A stretch of 64,000 bases of DNA from Gracilibacteraceae bacterium (GCA_031266805.1 JAISAH010000015.1:1-64000); one strand, 5' to 3'. Positions 8,604 through 18,199 are shown, counted from the first letter of the stretch. Made by a program: numbers and translations. Notes: generated by a model from the letters alone, not told the origin.

Positions 8604-9562
8604 GCGCTTTCTCCGCCCAATAAGCCGATCAGCTCGTCGCGGTTCAGATCGCGGCCGACAAAGGAGAGCGTTCCGCCTGCCGCTTCGCAGGGTTCTATTT
8701 GCCAGTCGCCGGGCAGATATTGCAGATTCCAGTGCCCGGCCGGGCCGCGCACCACGCCCTTAGCGCGCAGAACGGTCCCGGCCGCGCGGGGCAGAGCGGC
8801 GGCTAAAGTCTGTAATTCCAAGCGGGTGAAAGAGCGGTCCGTGCGGATATCGACCGCCTCAAAAACATCGCCGGCTGCGTGGCTGTGAGCGTGGTTTTCG
8901 TCGTGGACGTGGTTTTCGCCATGGGCGTGGCTGTGCCCGCATTCGCATCCCTCGGGATGGGCGGGCCGCTCCGGCGGGTCAAAACGAAGCAGATCGGCGG
9001 CGTTGATTTGGGTCCAGGGCTGGGTCAGGATCTCGGCGCGCGCGTTAAGAGAGCGGGCGAGATCCGCCGCGGTTTCCGCCATTTCCGGATAGGTTTCGGC
9101 GCGGGACATCAGGATAGTGTCAGCGCTTTCGATCTGATCCGTGAAAAACTCGCCGAAATTATCGTAATACATACGGCAGCGTTTGACATCCACGACCGTT
9201 ATTTTTCCGCGCAGCTCGGCGAGAGGCGTGACGGAGGGGTCGGCGCAAGCCGCGGCCACATCCGAAAGTTTGCTGACGCCGGAGGGCTCTACCAGCACCG
9301 CCTCCGGGTTAAAGCGCTTCAGGAGTTCGCGCAGGGATTTGACAAAGTCTCCGGTGATACTGCAGCATATGCAGCCGGAGTTCAGTTCGGCTACTTCGAC
9401 CCCGCTTGATTTAAGCAGGGCGGCGTCAATACCGGCTTCGCCGAAGTCGTTTTCCACCAAAACGGTTTTTACCCCGGCCAGCGCCTCCCGCAGCAGTTTC
9501 TGGATCAGAGTGGTTTTCCCCGCGCCCAGAAAACCGGAAATTATATATATTTTCGCCGTCAT
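8600..9562 (-). CDS. COG0523/CobW-family GTPase (metal insertion or trafficking)
   Basis: About 320 residues. The Walker A motif ISGFLGAGKTTLIQKL is near the start, the metal-binding CxCC motif appears in ELNSGCICCS, and EPSGVS follows the usual switch region. A His-rich stretch near residue 220 (CECGHSHAHGENH onward) resembles zinc or nickel-binding tails, and a C-terminal CobW_C domain ends the protein. The family moves metals such as Zn or Co to targets using GTP. The ATG at 9562 is chosen because GGAGGT lies seven bases upstream; longer frames lack a ribosome site. It heads a three-gene minus-strand operon with the fusion permease and TIGR03943 protein. Confidence 0.88.
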   Translation of the reverse strand: MTAKIYIISGFLGAGKTTLIQKLLREALAGVKTVLVENDFGEAGIDAALLKSSGVEVAELNSGCICCSITGDFVKSLRELLKRFNPEAVLVEPSGVSKLSDVAAACADPSVTPLAELRGKITVVDVKRCRMYYDNFGEFFTDQIESADTILMSRAETYPEMAETAADLARSLNARAEILTQPWTQINAADLLRFDPPERPAHPEGCECGHSHAHGENHVHDENHAHSHAAGDVFEAVDIRTDRSFTRLELQTLAAALPRAAGTVLRAKGVVRGPAGHWNLQYLPGDWQIEPCEAAGGTLSFVGRDLNRDELIGLLGGESA

Positions 9563-9660
9563 CGGCCGCACCTCCATATTGGGTTTCCATGGTATTTTAA
9601 CACGGCCCGCCCGACCCGTCAATTGAGGAAAATCTAAAATCGAAAAACCGGCGGGAGGGC

Positions 9661-9689
9661 TTGCGGACGGCTAAAATATATGTTATGAT
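9661..9689 (+). promoter_or_regulatory. Promoter of tRNA-Gly
   Basis: TTGCGG (9661-9666), 17-base spacer, TATGAT (9684-9689), about 18 bases before the tRNA 5' end. Confidence 0.55.
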
Positions 9690-9707
9690 GTGGGGCGAAG
9701 CTGATAA

Positions 9708-9782
9708 GCGGGCGTAGCTCAGTGGTAGAGCACTGGCTTCCCAAGCCAGGTGTCGCGGGTTCGAATCCCGTTGCCCGCTCCA
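9708..9782 (+). tRNA. tRNA-Gly (anticodon CCC)
   Basis: A complete cloverleaf can be drawn. The acceptor arms GCGGGCG and TGCCCGC pair with one G-T, the anticodon arm CTGGC/GCCAG encloses loop TTCCCAA (anticodon CCC), the T-arm contains GGTTCGAATCC, the discriminator base is T, and CCA is encoded. It reads GGG glycine codons. Confidence 0.93.
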
Positions 9783-9863
9783 GTCGGACGACGGAAATTC
9801 GGATGGAAATAAGCGGGCGATTGATGCCGGAACGGTAAGCCAAACGGATAGGGGGTGAGAGAA

Positions 9864-10043
9864 TTGGGCGTGCATCAGAACAGGCAGTCGAAGGCGCGTG
9901 TCCGCCGGCGCCGGGCGATGGATAAAGTGTTTGCGCCGCATCTTGTGGTGTGTTCGCAATGCCGCAATCTGCGGCTGCAGCATCAGCTCTGTCCGCACTG
10001 TGGTTTTTATAAAGGTAAACAGATCATCAAAGTGGGCGAATAA
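9864..10043 (+). CDS. rpmF: Ribosomal protein L32
   Basis: 59 residues starting at TTG (9864) with GGGGGTGAG just upstream. The start is set by homology: the product then begins LGVHQNRQSKARVRRRRAMD, close to the usual L32 N-terminus. The C-terminal zinc ribbon CSQCRNLRLQHQLCPHCG retains four cysteines, so this is the zinc-binding form. The following gene is plsX, an arrangement common in bacteria (rpmF-plsX). Confidence 0.92.
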   Translation: MGVHQNRQSKARVRRRRAMDKVFAPHLVVCSQCRNLRLQHQLCPHCGFYKGKQIIKVGE

Positions 10044-10114
10044 GGAATGGAAGCTGTTGGGTGGCCCCGGCAGCTTTTTTCTTGAAAGCGCCTGACGGCA
10101 AAGGAGTGAGTTAT

Positions 10115-11089
10115 TTGCGTATTGCATTGGACGCGATGGGCGGCGATCACGCGCCGCGGGAGATCGTGCTCGGCGGTTTGGCGGCGGCGGCGGCTTATCC
10201 GGACACGACGGTAATCCTTGTGGGCCGGGAAGAAGAGATTCTGGCTGCCATGCCCGCTTCTCCGCCCGCGAACGTCGCGGTCACGGCGGCAAGTGAGATG
10301 ATCGGCATGGACGAGCATCCAGCTAATGCCGTCAGAAGCAAGAAGGATTCTTCTGTCGTGGTGGCGACGCGTCTGGTAAAAGAAGGCCGGGCCGACGCCG
10401 TCGTTTCCGCCGGCAGCACGGGCGCGCAGATGGCGGCGGCGCTTCTCGGTTTCGGCCGCGTCAAAGGAGTGGAGCGCCCCGGTATCGGCTCGGTCGTCCC
10501 CGGCCCGGTCAAAGGCCGTTTTATCGTGGATATCGGCGCTAACGTCGACGCTTCCCCCGCCCAGCTTTTGCAGTACGGCCTCATGGGCAGTATTTATTCC
10601 GAAGCAGTGCTGGGTTTTGCCCGCCCGCGCGTGGCGCTCCTGAATATCGGTTCGGAGGAAGGAAAAGGCAACGCGCTTTCGGTCGCCGCTTATGAATTGT
10701 TAAAAAATTCCAATTTGAATTTTATCGGCAACATAGAGGGGCGGGATTTGTTCAGCGGTCAGGCGGAGGTCGTGGTTTGCGAGGCTTTTGCCGGCAATAT
10801 CGCCATCAAGACCATGGAAGGCGTGGCGGCGATGATGATGGGTTTTTTAGGCGAAAAACTGGCGCGGCGGCCCGACGCCGAATTGGACGCGGTGCTGGCT
10901 GAACTGAGGGCGGCGACGGATTATGCCGAATACGGCGGCGCGCCGCTGCTGGGCGTGAGCGGCCTCAGTATAGTCTGCCACGGCAGTTCCAAGGCGCTGG
11001 CCGTGAAAAACGGCGTCCGCGTGGCCCGGGAGTGCGTGAAAGCGGATATAGTTGGTATAATCAGCCGCCGACTGGCGGGCGGGGCATGA
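10115..11089 (+). CDS. plsX: Phosphate acyltransferase PlsX
   Basis: About 324 residues. It starts LRIALDAMGGDHAPREIVLG, the typical PlsX N-terminus, and contains GSTGAQMAAALLGFGR and NIGSEEGKGN. PlsX makes acyl-phosphate from acyl-ACP for phospholipid synthesis at the membrane. The TTG at 10115 is chosen from AAGGAG at 10101-10106 and from the family N-terminus. The fabD-fabG-acpP genes that often lie between plsX and rnc are missing here; plsX overlaps rnc directly (ATGA). Confidence 0.93.
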   Translation: MRIALDAMGGDHAPREIVLGGLAAAAAYPDTTVILVGREEEILAAMPASPPANVAVTAASEMIGMDEHPANAVRSKKDSSVVVATRLVKEGRADAVVSAGSTGAQMAAALLGFGRVKGVERPGIGSVVPGPVKGRFIVDIGANVDASPAQLLQYGLMGSIYSEAVLGFARPRVALLNIGSEEGKGNALSVAAYELLKNSNLNFIGNIEGRDLFSGQAEVVVCEAFAGNIAIKTMEGVAAMMMGFLGEKLARRPDAELDAVLAELRAATDYAEYGGAPLLGVSGLSIVCHGSSKALAVKNGVRVARECVKADIVGIISRRLAGGA

Positions 11090-11805
11090 CGCAGGAGCGG
11101 AGCGGCGAGGAAACCGGAGCGGTGAAAGCGCTGGCGGGCCGCGTCGGCGAACTGCTCGGCAAGCCGGCGGTCGATACCGCGTGGCTTGACGTTCCGCTCA
11201 CGCATCCTTCTTACATGTTTGAGGCGGATGCCGGTGAAAACAATCAGCGGTTGGAGTTTCTCGGCGACGCCGTGCTGGATTTTCTGACGGGAGAGTACCT
11301 GTATCTGAGTTATCCCGCCAGTCCGGAAGGGGATCTGACCAAGATGCGCGCCGCCGTGGTCAATGAAGCGACGCTGGCGCGCGTGGCCCGGCGCCTGAAC
11401 CTGGGAGCCGCTCTGAGGCTGGGCCGCGGCGAACTGCATTCCGGCGGCCGGGACCGGGATTCCAATCTGGCCGACGCGCTGGAAGCTTTGATTGGCGCTT
11501 TATACTTGCGCTTCGGCCTGGACGGCGCGCGCGCTTTTGTGCGCGCCCTGTTTGTGCCGGAAATCGAGACTTTGCCCGACACTTTCGGCGACAACAAGAC
11601 CCGCTTGCAGGAAACAGCGCAAATGCTGGGCCGGCGGGTCAGCTACCGCGTGGTGGCGGAACACGGTCCCGATCACTGTAAGGTTTTTTCCGTCGAGGCG
11701 CTGGTTGACGGCCGGCAGGCCGGCGCCGGCAGCGGGCGCACGAAAAAAGAAGCGGAGCAGCAGGCCGCGGGCGCGGCCTTGCTGCATTGGGATCATCAGG
11801 CATGA
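11086..11805 (+). CDS. rnc: Ribonuclease III
   Basis: 239 residues. The catalytic signature NQRLEFLGDAVLDFL is intact, a second acidic patch lies in DALEALIGALYL, and the C-terminal double-stranded RNA-binding domain begins at TRLQETAQMLGRR and ends TKKEAEQQAAGAALL. It processes rRNA precursors and structured mRNAs. The ATG overlaps the plsX stop and its own stop overlaps smc, indicating a tightly coupled plsX-rnc-smc-ftsY operon. Confidence 0.95.
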   Translation: MTQERSGEETGAVKALAGRVGELLGKPAVDTAWLDVPLTHPSYMFEADAGENNQRLEFLGDAVLDFLTGEYLYLSYPASPEGDLTKMRAAVVNEATLARVARRLNLGAALRLGRGELHSGGRDRDSNLADALEALIGALYLRFGLDGARAFVRALFVPEIETLPDTFGDNKTRLQETAQMLGRRVSYRVVAEHGPDHCKVFSVEALVDGRQAGAGSGRTKKEAEQQAAGAALLHWDHQA

Positions 11806-14800
11806 CCGTCGCTTTTTTAAAATCCATCACCATTCAGGGTTTTAAATCTTTTGCCGACCGGCTGCGCATAAACCTGGAAGACGGGATGAGCGTGGTGGTG
11901 GGGCCGAACGGCTGCGGCAAGAGCAATATTGCCGACGCCATTCGCTGGGTGCTGGGGGAACAAAGCGCGAAAAATCTGCGCGGCGGCAGGATGGACGACG
12001 TGATTTTTGCCGGAAGCCGCACGCGGCGGCCGGTGGGCATGGCCGAGGTCTCGCTGCATTTTGACAACGCGGCCGGCTACTTTTCGCTGCCTTATGAAGA
12101 GGTGAGCGTGACGCGCCGCGTTTTTCGCGACGGCGACAGCGAATTTTTTATCAATCGGACGGCCTGCCGCCTGAGAGATATTCAGGAATTGTTCCTCGAC
12201 ACCGGCGCGGGGCGGGAAGGGTTTTCCGTTATCGGGCAGGGGCAGGTGGAGCAAATCTTGAATATGAAGGCGGAGGAACGCCGTTTTCTGATCGAGGAAG
12301 CCGCCGGCATCAGTAAGTTTCGTCTGCGAAAAAAAGAAGCGCTGAAGAAGCTGGAGGAGACGGAGCTTAATCTGAGCCGCGTCAACGATATCATCGGCGA
12401 AGTGGCGGCGCGGCTGGAACCGCTGTCCAGACAGGCGGAGGCGGCCGCGGCCTTTCAGGTCGCGGAGCGGGAACTGCGGGAGCTGGAGATCGGCCGGCTG
12501 GCGCGGGCGGGGCGCGAGGCGGAAGAAAAGTCAGCGGCGGCGGCGGCGCGGCAAGAGGAGCGGGAGCTCAAACGGGCGGCGGCCGCGGCGGCGGCGGCAG
12601 CCGGCGAGACGGCCCGCCTGACGGCTGGACTGGCGCTGACGGCGGCGGAAGATGGTTTGAAAGCGCGCCGGGAGGCGATCCATGGGGCGGAAACGGAGTG
12701 CCAGTCCCAAGAACACGCCTTAGCCCTGGGAGCGGAGCGCGGCCGTCATTTGTCCGGCGAACGGGAACGGCTGGCCGGAGAGGCGGACGTCAAACGGGAG
12801 CGCAGGGCGGCCCGCCAGGATAAACTGGCAGCTGAACGCGGCCGGGCGGCGGATATTCAGAGAATACTCGCCGCCGGCCGCGTTCAGCAGTCGGCCTGGG
12901 AGGCCGACTGGGCCGCCCTGCGGGGAGCGGGGGTCGAACGGGGTGAGAGCCTGAAAGCCGAGATGTTCGGCGCCCAGAGTCAGCAGAGCGCGGCGCTCAG
13001 TGCGTGCGCCGACGCCGAACACCGGCTGGCGGCTCTGGAAAAAGAGAAAGCGCTGCGGCTGGAGGAACAGGAGCGCCGTGAAGCGGAGTTGGAGCGTAAC
13101 GGGGCGGAGCTGAGGGCTCTGGCGGCGACAGCGGCTGAGTTGACCGCGGCGGCGGCGGCCCTGACCGAACAGGACAGCGCGGCGGCCCGGCAGGCGCGGG
13201 AGGAGGAGACCGCCGCCGCGGATCTGACGGCGGCGGAACGCGAAAACAGCCGCCGCCTAGAGCAGACGCTGGCGCGAGGCAGCGCCTTGCGCCAGCTGGA
13301 GGAAAACCGCGAGGGCTACCGGCGCGGGGCGCGCAGTATCCTAAGCGCCCTGCGCCGGGGTGAACTGAATGAGGACGGTTTTCTGGGGACGGTGGCCGAT
13401 AACCTCAGCGTCGAACCCGCGTATGAAGTCGCCGTCAGCACGGCTTTGGGCGGCGCGCTGCAGGATATTATCGTGACGACGGCGGCGCGGGGGCAGGAAT
13501 ATATTGACTGGCTGCGGGAAAAACAGCGCGGGCGGGCGACGTTTTTGCCGCTGGACACTTTGCGGCTGGGCGAAAGCCCGGATGTGGCCCTGTTTAGATC
13601 CATCCGGGGATTTATCGGGCTGGCGGCTGATTTGACCGCTTACCCGCCGGCGGCGGACAGAGCAGTGCGTTTTTTGCTGGGGCGGATACTGGTCGCCGAG
13701 GATATGGATGCCGCTCTGGCCGTCGCTCGCCGCGCTTCCTTTCGTTTTCGGGTGGTGACGGCGGCCGGCGATCAGGTGAACGTCGGCGGTTCGCTGACCG
13801 GCGGCCGGGAAGGGACAGGCGGCGGAGAAGCGCACAACCTTCTGCGCCGCCGGCGTGAAATCGAGGAACTCGGCGCGGCGGCGGCGGATTTGCGAGCGGA
13901 GGCGGCGGAACTGGCCGCCCGCCGCTCGGAGCTGACCGCGGCCGCCGGGCGCCGGGCGGCGGAACGGGACGCGCTTGCCGCCCGGCGGCGGGAAGCGGAA
14001 AAAAAGAAGGAATTACTGGCGGTCGAGCAGAAACATCATGAGGAACGCCGCGATTTTCTGCGCGAAAGGCTGAAGCTGATCGGTCTGGAATGTCAGGAGG
14101 GGCGGGAACAGCGGCTTGAGGCGGAAACTTCGCTTGCCGCCTGCCGCTTGGCTTTGGAAGATTTGCGTTTGCGGCTTCTGGCGCTGCAGGCGGAACAGAC
14201 CGCTGCGGAGGCAACCGCGCGGGAAGCGGCGGAGCGCTCAGAGACGCTGAACGCGCAAATAACGGCGGCCAAAGTGGAAGAAGCCCGGCAGGAAGAAGAA
14301 TTGCGTCAGCTGGAAACCGGGATCACGGAGGCGGAGGGGAAAAACAGGCGCGACGACCAGGAAATGCTGACCCTCGAGCGGCGCATAAAAGATTTAGGGC
14401 GGGAGGAAGGCGAGTTGACGGCCGCAGCCAGCCAGACTGAGGAAAAAATTGACATAATAAGGAAAAATTTGGATGAATGGCGGCTGGCGCTGACGGAGCA
14501 AAGCGCCGAGCGGGAACGGCTCAGCGCCGCGCTGGTCGAAAGCGAGGAACAGACCCGGCTGGCGCAGGCGGCTCTGCGGTCACTGGAGCAGGAAGCGCAT
14601 CAGGAAGAACTGGCGATCACCCGCGCGCGGACCGAAGCGGAGATGATTTGGGAGACGCTGCAAAATGATTTCGAACTCGGCCGAGAGTCGGCGGCGCTGA
14701 TCGAACTGCCGCCGATGAGCCGCGAACAGGCGCGCCGGCGCGTGGAGGCGCTGAAAGAGCAGATCGCCGTTCTGGGTCCGGTCAACCTGAGCGCTTTAAC

Positions 14801-15380
14801 GGAGTATCCCGCCGCCAAAGAGAGACACGCTTTTTTAGAGGCGCAATGCGCGGATCTGACGGCGGCCGGCAATGCTTTGCGCGAATTGGTCGCCCGCTTG
14901 GATGCTGATATGACGGTGCGCTTTGACGCCGCTTTTCAGGCGGTCAACGCTTCTTTTGCCCAAGTGTTTCAGGAACTGTTCGAAGGAGGCGAGGCGGAAC
15001 TCGTGCTGGAAGACCCGGATTGTCTCCTGGAAACCGGCATCCATATCGTGGCGCAGCCGCCGGGCAAAAGGGCGCGGATCCTCTCTCTCCTGTCCGGCGG
15101 CGAGAGAGCTTTCACGGCGATCGCCCTGCTGCTGGCCCTGCTGCGCGTAAAACCGGCGCCTTTTTGTTTGCTGGACGAGATCGAATCGGCGCTGGACGAG
15201 GCCAATGTCAAACGTTTTGCCAGCTATATCCGCAAACTTTCGGCGGGAACGCAGTTTATCATTATTTCACACCGCCGCGGCACGATGGAGGCGGCCGACA
15301 GGCTCTACGGCGTCACAATGGAGGAATCGGGCGTATCTAAACTGCTCACGGTAAATATCGGAAACGGGGACGTAAGTTAA
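11802..15380 (+). CDS. smc: Chromosome segregation protein SMC
   Basis: 1192 residues, full length. The N-terminal ATPase half has Walker A GPNGCGKSN, followed by a long, very Ala/Glu/Arg-rich coiled coil, a hinge domain near residues 500-650 (GFLGTVADNLSVEPAYEVAV to NVGGSLTGG), a second coiled coil, and the C-terminal half with signature LLSGGERAFTAIALLLAL and Walker B CLLDEIESALDE. With ScpA and ScpB it organises and separates chromosomes. The start codon overlaps the rnc stop. Confidence 0.96.
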   Translation: MTVAFLKSITIQGFKSFADRLRINLEDGMSVVVGPNGCGKSNIADAIRWVLGEQSAKNLRGGRMDDVIFAGSRTRRPVGMAEVSLHFDNAAGYFSLPYEEVSVTRRVFRDGDSEFFINRTACRLRDIQELFLDTGAGREGFSVIGQGQVEQILNMKAEERRFLIEEAAGISKFRLRKKEALKKLEETELNLSRVNDIIGEVAARLEPLSRQAEAAAAFQVAERELRELEIGRLARAGREAEEKSAAAAARQEERELKRAAAAAAAAAGETARLTAGLALTAAEDGLKARREAIHGAETECQSQEHALALGAERGRHLSGERERLAGEADVKRERRAARQDKLAAERGRAADIQRILAAGRVQQSAWEADWAALRGAGVERGESLKAEMFGAQSQQSAALSACADAEHRLAALEKEKALRLEEQERREAELERNGAELRALAATAAELTAAAAALTEQDSAAARQAREEETAAADLTAAERENSRRLEQTLARGSALRQLEENREGYRRGARSILSALRRGELNEDGFLGTVADNLSVEPAYEVAVSTALGGALQDIIVTTAARGQEYIDWLREKQRGRATFLPLDTLRLGESPDVALFRSIRGFIGLAADLTAYPPAADRAVRFLLGRILVAEDMDAALAVARRASFRFRVVTAAGDQVNVGGSLTGGREGTGGGEAHNLLRRRREIEELGAAAADLRAEAAELAARRSELTAAAGRRAAERDALAARRREAEKKKELLAVEQKHHEERRDFLRERLKLIGLECQEGREQRLEAETSLAACRLALEDLRLRLLALQAEQTAAEATAREAAERSETLNAQITAAKVEEARQEEELRQLETGITEAEGKNRRDDQEMLTLERRIKDLGREEGELTAAASQTEEKIDIIRKNLDEWRLALTEQSAERERLSAALVESEEQTRLAQAALRSLEQEAHQEELAITRARTEAEMIWETLQNDFELGRESAALIELPPMSREQARRRVEALKEQIAVLGPVNLSALTEYPAAKERHAFLEAQCADLTAAGNALRELVARLDADMTVRFDAAFQAVNASFAQVFQELFEGGEAELVLEDPDCLLETGIHIVAQPPGKRARILSLLSGGERAFTAIALLLALLRVKPAPFCLLDEIESALDEANVKRFASYIRKLSAGTQFIIISHRRGTMEAADRLYGVTMEESGVSKLLTVNIGNGDVS

Positions 15381-16289
15381 ATGGCGGGATTTTTTAACAG
15401 GCTGAAAGAAGGTCTGAGCAAGACAAAACAGGGTTTGGTCGGTCAGATCGAGCGTGTGTTTCTCGGCGCGGCCAAAGTGGACGACGCGCTGTATGAGGAA
15501 TTGGAAGACGCGTTGTTGGGCGCGGATGTCGGGGTTGAAGCGGCGCGGGATCTGGTGGAAAATTTATGTCTGGTCGTGAAAGAAAAGCGCTTGAGCGATC
15601 CGGCCGCCCTGAAAGAGGAATTGACGGCTTTGATCGCCGCCCGCCTGGGACGGACGGCGCCGCTGCACGAGGCGGAAGGATTGGCGGTATATCTGATCGT
15701 CGGGGTCAACGGGGTCGGCAAGACGACGACGGTGGGAAAGCTGGCCGTTTTGCTGAAAAACGAGGGGCGCAAGGTCGTTCTGGCGGCCGCGGACACTTTT
15801 CGGGCCGCCGCCGCCGACCAACTGGAGATATGGAGCAAGCGAAGCGGGAGCGATATTATCCGGCAAGCGGAGGGCGCGGATCCGGCGGCCGTCGTTTTTG
15901 ACGCCATTCGGGCGGCGCAGGCCCGTAAGGCTGACGTTTTGCTCGTGGACACGGCCGGACGCCTGCACAATAAAGTGAATTTGATGAATGAACTGAGCAA
16001 AATACGGCGGGTCATAGAGCGGGAGGCGCCGGGCGGCCCGCATGAAGTATTGCTGGTGCTGGACGCGACGACCGGGCAGAACGCTTTGCAGCAGATCAAA
16101 GTTTTTCGTGAGGCGACGGCGGTCACGGGCATTGTGCTGACGAAGATAGACGGAACGGCCAAGGGCGGGGTGGTGATCGGCATCCAAAGCGAGGCGGCGG
16201 CGCCGGTCAAATTTATCGGCGTAGGCGAGAGCATTGAAGATTTGCAGCCCTTCGACCCGGAAGAATTTGCCAGAGCATTGTTCGCCTGA
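15381..16289 (+). CDS. ftsY: Signal recognition particle receptor FtsY
   Basis: 302 residues. A four-helix N domain leads into the GTPase G domain: GVNGVGKTTTVGKLA (G1), DTFRAAAADQLE, DTAGRLHNKVNLMNEL (G3), TKIDGTAKGG (G4) and the closing FIGVGE. It docks the SRP-ribosome complex at the membrane. The acidic A domain is nearly absent, as in many Gram-positive forms. It starts directly after the smc stop. Confidence 0.95.
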   Translation: MAGFFNRLKEGLSKTKQGLVGQIERVFLGAAKVDDALYEELEDALLGADVGVEAARDLVENLCLVVKEKRLSDPAALKEELTALIAARLGRTAPLHEAEGLAVYLIVGVNGVGKTTTVGKLAVLLKNEGRKVVLAAADTFRAAAADQLEIWSKRSGSDIIRQAEGADPAAVVFDAIRAAQARKADVLLVDTAGRLHNKVNLMNELSKIRRVIEREAPGGPHEVLLVLDATTGQNALQQIKVFREATAVTGIVLTKIDGTAKGGVVIGIQSEAAAPVKFIGVGESIEDLQPFDPEEFARALFA

Positions 16290-16318
16290 TGATGGAAAAT
16301 CACGGAGAAAGGGAGAAT

Positions 16319-17377
16319 ATGCTGAAAACACTGTATTGGGAAAACGGGGCGTTGATGATCCTGGATCAAACGGCGCTGCCGCTGCGGGAACATTACATCA
16401 GAGCCGAATCCTGCGCGCGGGTGGCCGAGGCGATAAAAAACATGGAAGTGCGCGGGGCGCCGGCTATCGGTCTGGCGGCCGCGTACGGCGTGGCGCTTGG
16501 AGCGCTGGCTTTTGCCGGAGCGCCGTCCGGTTGGGACGAACATATGAAAACAGCGGCCCGCGCGCTGGGAGAGACGCGTCCCACCGCCATCAACCTTTTT
16601 TGGGCCTTGCGGCGCATGGAAAACAAACGGCGCTCCCTTTACGCCGAATATGACGTGACTGAGCCGCCGCCGGAGACACAAGCGGCGTTCGCCGCCGCCT
16701 TGCTGGCAGAAGCGGAGCTGATGGCGGCGGAGGATGAGCGCGACAACCGTTTGCTGGGAGCGGCCGGAGAGGCGCTCGTGCCGGAAAACGCCGCCATCCT
16801 CACCCATTGCAACGCGGGAGCGCTGGCTACGGGGGCTTATGGCACAGCGCTCGGCGTGGTGCGGGCGGCGCGGGACGCCGGCAAAAACCCGCGGGTTTTC
16901 GCCGATGAGACCAGACCCTGTTTGCAGGGCGCCCGGCTGACGGCCTGGGAACTTCAGCGGGACGGCATCCCGGTCACGCTGATCACGGACGGCATGGCGG
17001 GCTATTTGATGCAGCAGGGCAAAATCGATATCGTGCTGGTCGGCGCCGATCGCGTCGCGGCCAACGGCGATATAGCGAATAAAATAGGCACATACGCGCT
17101 GGCTGTTCTGGCTCAGGCGCACGATATCCCGTTTTACGCGGCCGCGCCGACTTCGACGATCGACTTGCGCACGGGCGGCGGCGGCGATATTCCGGTGGAA
17201 GAACGGGACGGAGATGAGGTGCGCCGTCTGGGCGGCGTCCAAATAGCGCCGCCGGAGGTGAGCGTGTATAACCCGTCATTTGATATAACGCCGGCGAAAT
17301 ACATCACAGGGCTCGTCACGGAAAAAGGAGTGCTTTCCCCGCCGAACGCGGCGTCTTTGCTGAAGCTGATTTCATAA
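16319..17377 (+). CDS. mtnA: S-methyl-5-thioribose-1-phosphate isomerase
   Basis: 352 residues of the eIF2B-related isomerase family. Conserved elements are VRGAPAIGLAAAYG, ILTHCNAGALAT (catalytic Cys) and VGADRVAANGDIANKIGTY (catalytic Asp), with PSFDITPAKYITGLVTEKG at the end. It converts methylthioribose-1-phosphate to methylthioribulose-1-phosphate in methionine salvage, or acts on the related 5-deoxyribose phosphate. The ATG at 16319 has AGGGAG four bases upstream; the ATG at 16289 overlapping ftsY has no clear site. No other methionine-salvage gene is visible. Confidence 0.9.
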   Translation: MLKTLYWENGALMILDQTALPLREHYIRAESCARVAEAIKNMEVRGAPAIGLAAAYGVALGALAFAGAPSGWDEHMKTAARALGETRPTAINLFWALRRMENKRRSLYAEYDVTEPPPETQAAFAAALLAEAELMAAEDERDNRLLGAAGEALVPENAAILTHCNAGALATGAYGTALGVVRAARDAGKNPRVFADETRPCLQGARLTAWELQRDGIPVTLITDGMAGYLMQQGKIDIVLVGADRVAANGDIANKIGTYALAVLAQAHDIPFYAAAPTSTIDLRTGGGGDIPVEERDGDEVRRLGGVQIAPPEVSVYNPSFDITPAKYITGLVTEKGVLSPPNAASLLKLIS

Positions 17378-17383
17378 AAAGAA

Positions 17384-18094
17384 CTAAATTTCGGTTTCCG
17401 CCAGAACGCGCTTATATTCCGCGGCGGTAATTTGTCCTGTTCGCAGCAGATAATCCCCGTAATCCTCGGCCGTGGCCATCCCGGCGGCCGTGATATCGGC
17501 GCGGGTGAAAATTTTGCGTAAAGTGCGCCAGATAATGCGCAGATCGCCGGCAAAAGTGACGCGCTCGATATAGCGCAGATCCCAGGCGAATTTATCTTCC
17601 CAGGAGATATTGTTGCGCCCGTTGATCTGAGCCAGCCCGGTCAGCCCCGGCGGCGCGCTTTGCCGCCGCATGGTACGCTCGTCAAAAAAAGCCATATCGC
17701 GGATGAGCTGCGGACGCGGCCCGACCAGCGACATATCGCCGCGCAGCACGTTCCACAGTTCCGGCAGCTCATCCAGCGACGTGGAGCGCAGGGCGGCGCC
17801 AAACGCGGTGAGACGGCGGTCGTCCGGCAGCAGAGCGCCGTTTTCGTCACGGGCGTCCGTCATGGAGCGGAATTTATAAAGCGGAAAAAGCCTGCCGTTC
17901 AGGCCCGGCCGCCGTTGGCAAAAAATGACCGGCGCGCCGAGTTTGCTTCGGACCAGCAAAGCCAGAACCAGATAAAGCGGCGAAAGAAGAATAAGAGCGC
18001 CGCCCGACAACAGGATATCCAAGCCGCGTTTGCCATACTTCCTGTATAATGAGCGCGGCCCGCCGGCGCGCGCTGATTCCCGCTTCTGCGGCAT
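17384..18094 (-). CDS. Undecaprenyl-phosphate sugar phosphotransferase (WcaJ/PglC type)
   Basis: 236 residues. One N-terminal membrane helix (DILLSGGALILLSPLYLVLALL) is followed by the bacterial sugar-transferase core: RPGLNGRLFPLYKFRSM, STSLDELPELWNVLRGDMSLVGPRP, LTGLAQINGRN. It moves a sugar-1-phosphate to a polyprenyl lipid carrier as the first step of a surface polysaccharide or glycoprotein. No other glycan gene is next to it, so its pathway is unknown. It is convergent with mtnA (6-base gap) and divergent from hypC. Confidence 0.88.
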   Translation of the reverse strand: MPQKRESARAGGPRSLYRKYGKRGLDILLSGGALILLSPLYLVLALLVRSKLGAPVIFCQRRPGLNGRLFPLYKFRSMTDARDENGALLPDDRRLTAFGAALRSTSLDELPELWNVLRGDMSLVGPRPQLIRDMAFFDERTMRRQSAPPGLTGLAQINGRNNISWEDKFAWDLRYIERVTFAGDLRIIWRTLRKIFTRADITAAGMATAEDYGDYLLRTGQITAAEYKRVLAETEI

Positions 18095-18135
18095 AAAGTC
18101 ACCACCCGCTCCGATTATACCTGAAAGACGCGGTG

Positions 18136-18164
18136 TTGTAAACTCCCGCCGCCTGTGGTATACT
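18136..18164 (+). promoter_or_regulatory. Promoter of the hypCDE operon
   Basis: TTGTAA (18136-18141), 17-base spacer, TATACT (18159-18164), 35 bases before the hypC start. Confidence 0.65.
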
Positions 18165-18199
18165 TGCGGGAGAAAAGATCAGCAACCCGGAGGATTATC

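Noticed and set aside
15443-17242. 599-codon frame on the minus strand
   Set aside because: It is antisense to ftsY and mtnA, both with intact motifs; GC-rich DNA often leaves the opposite strand open.
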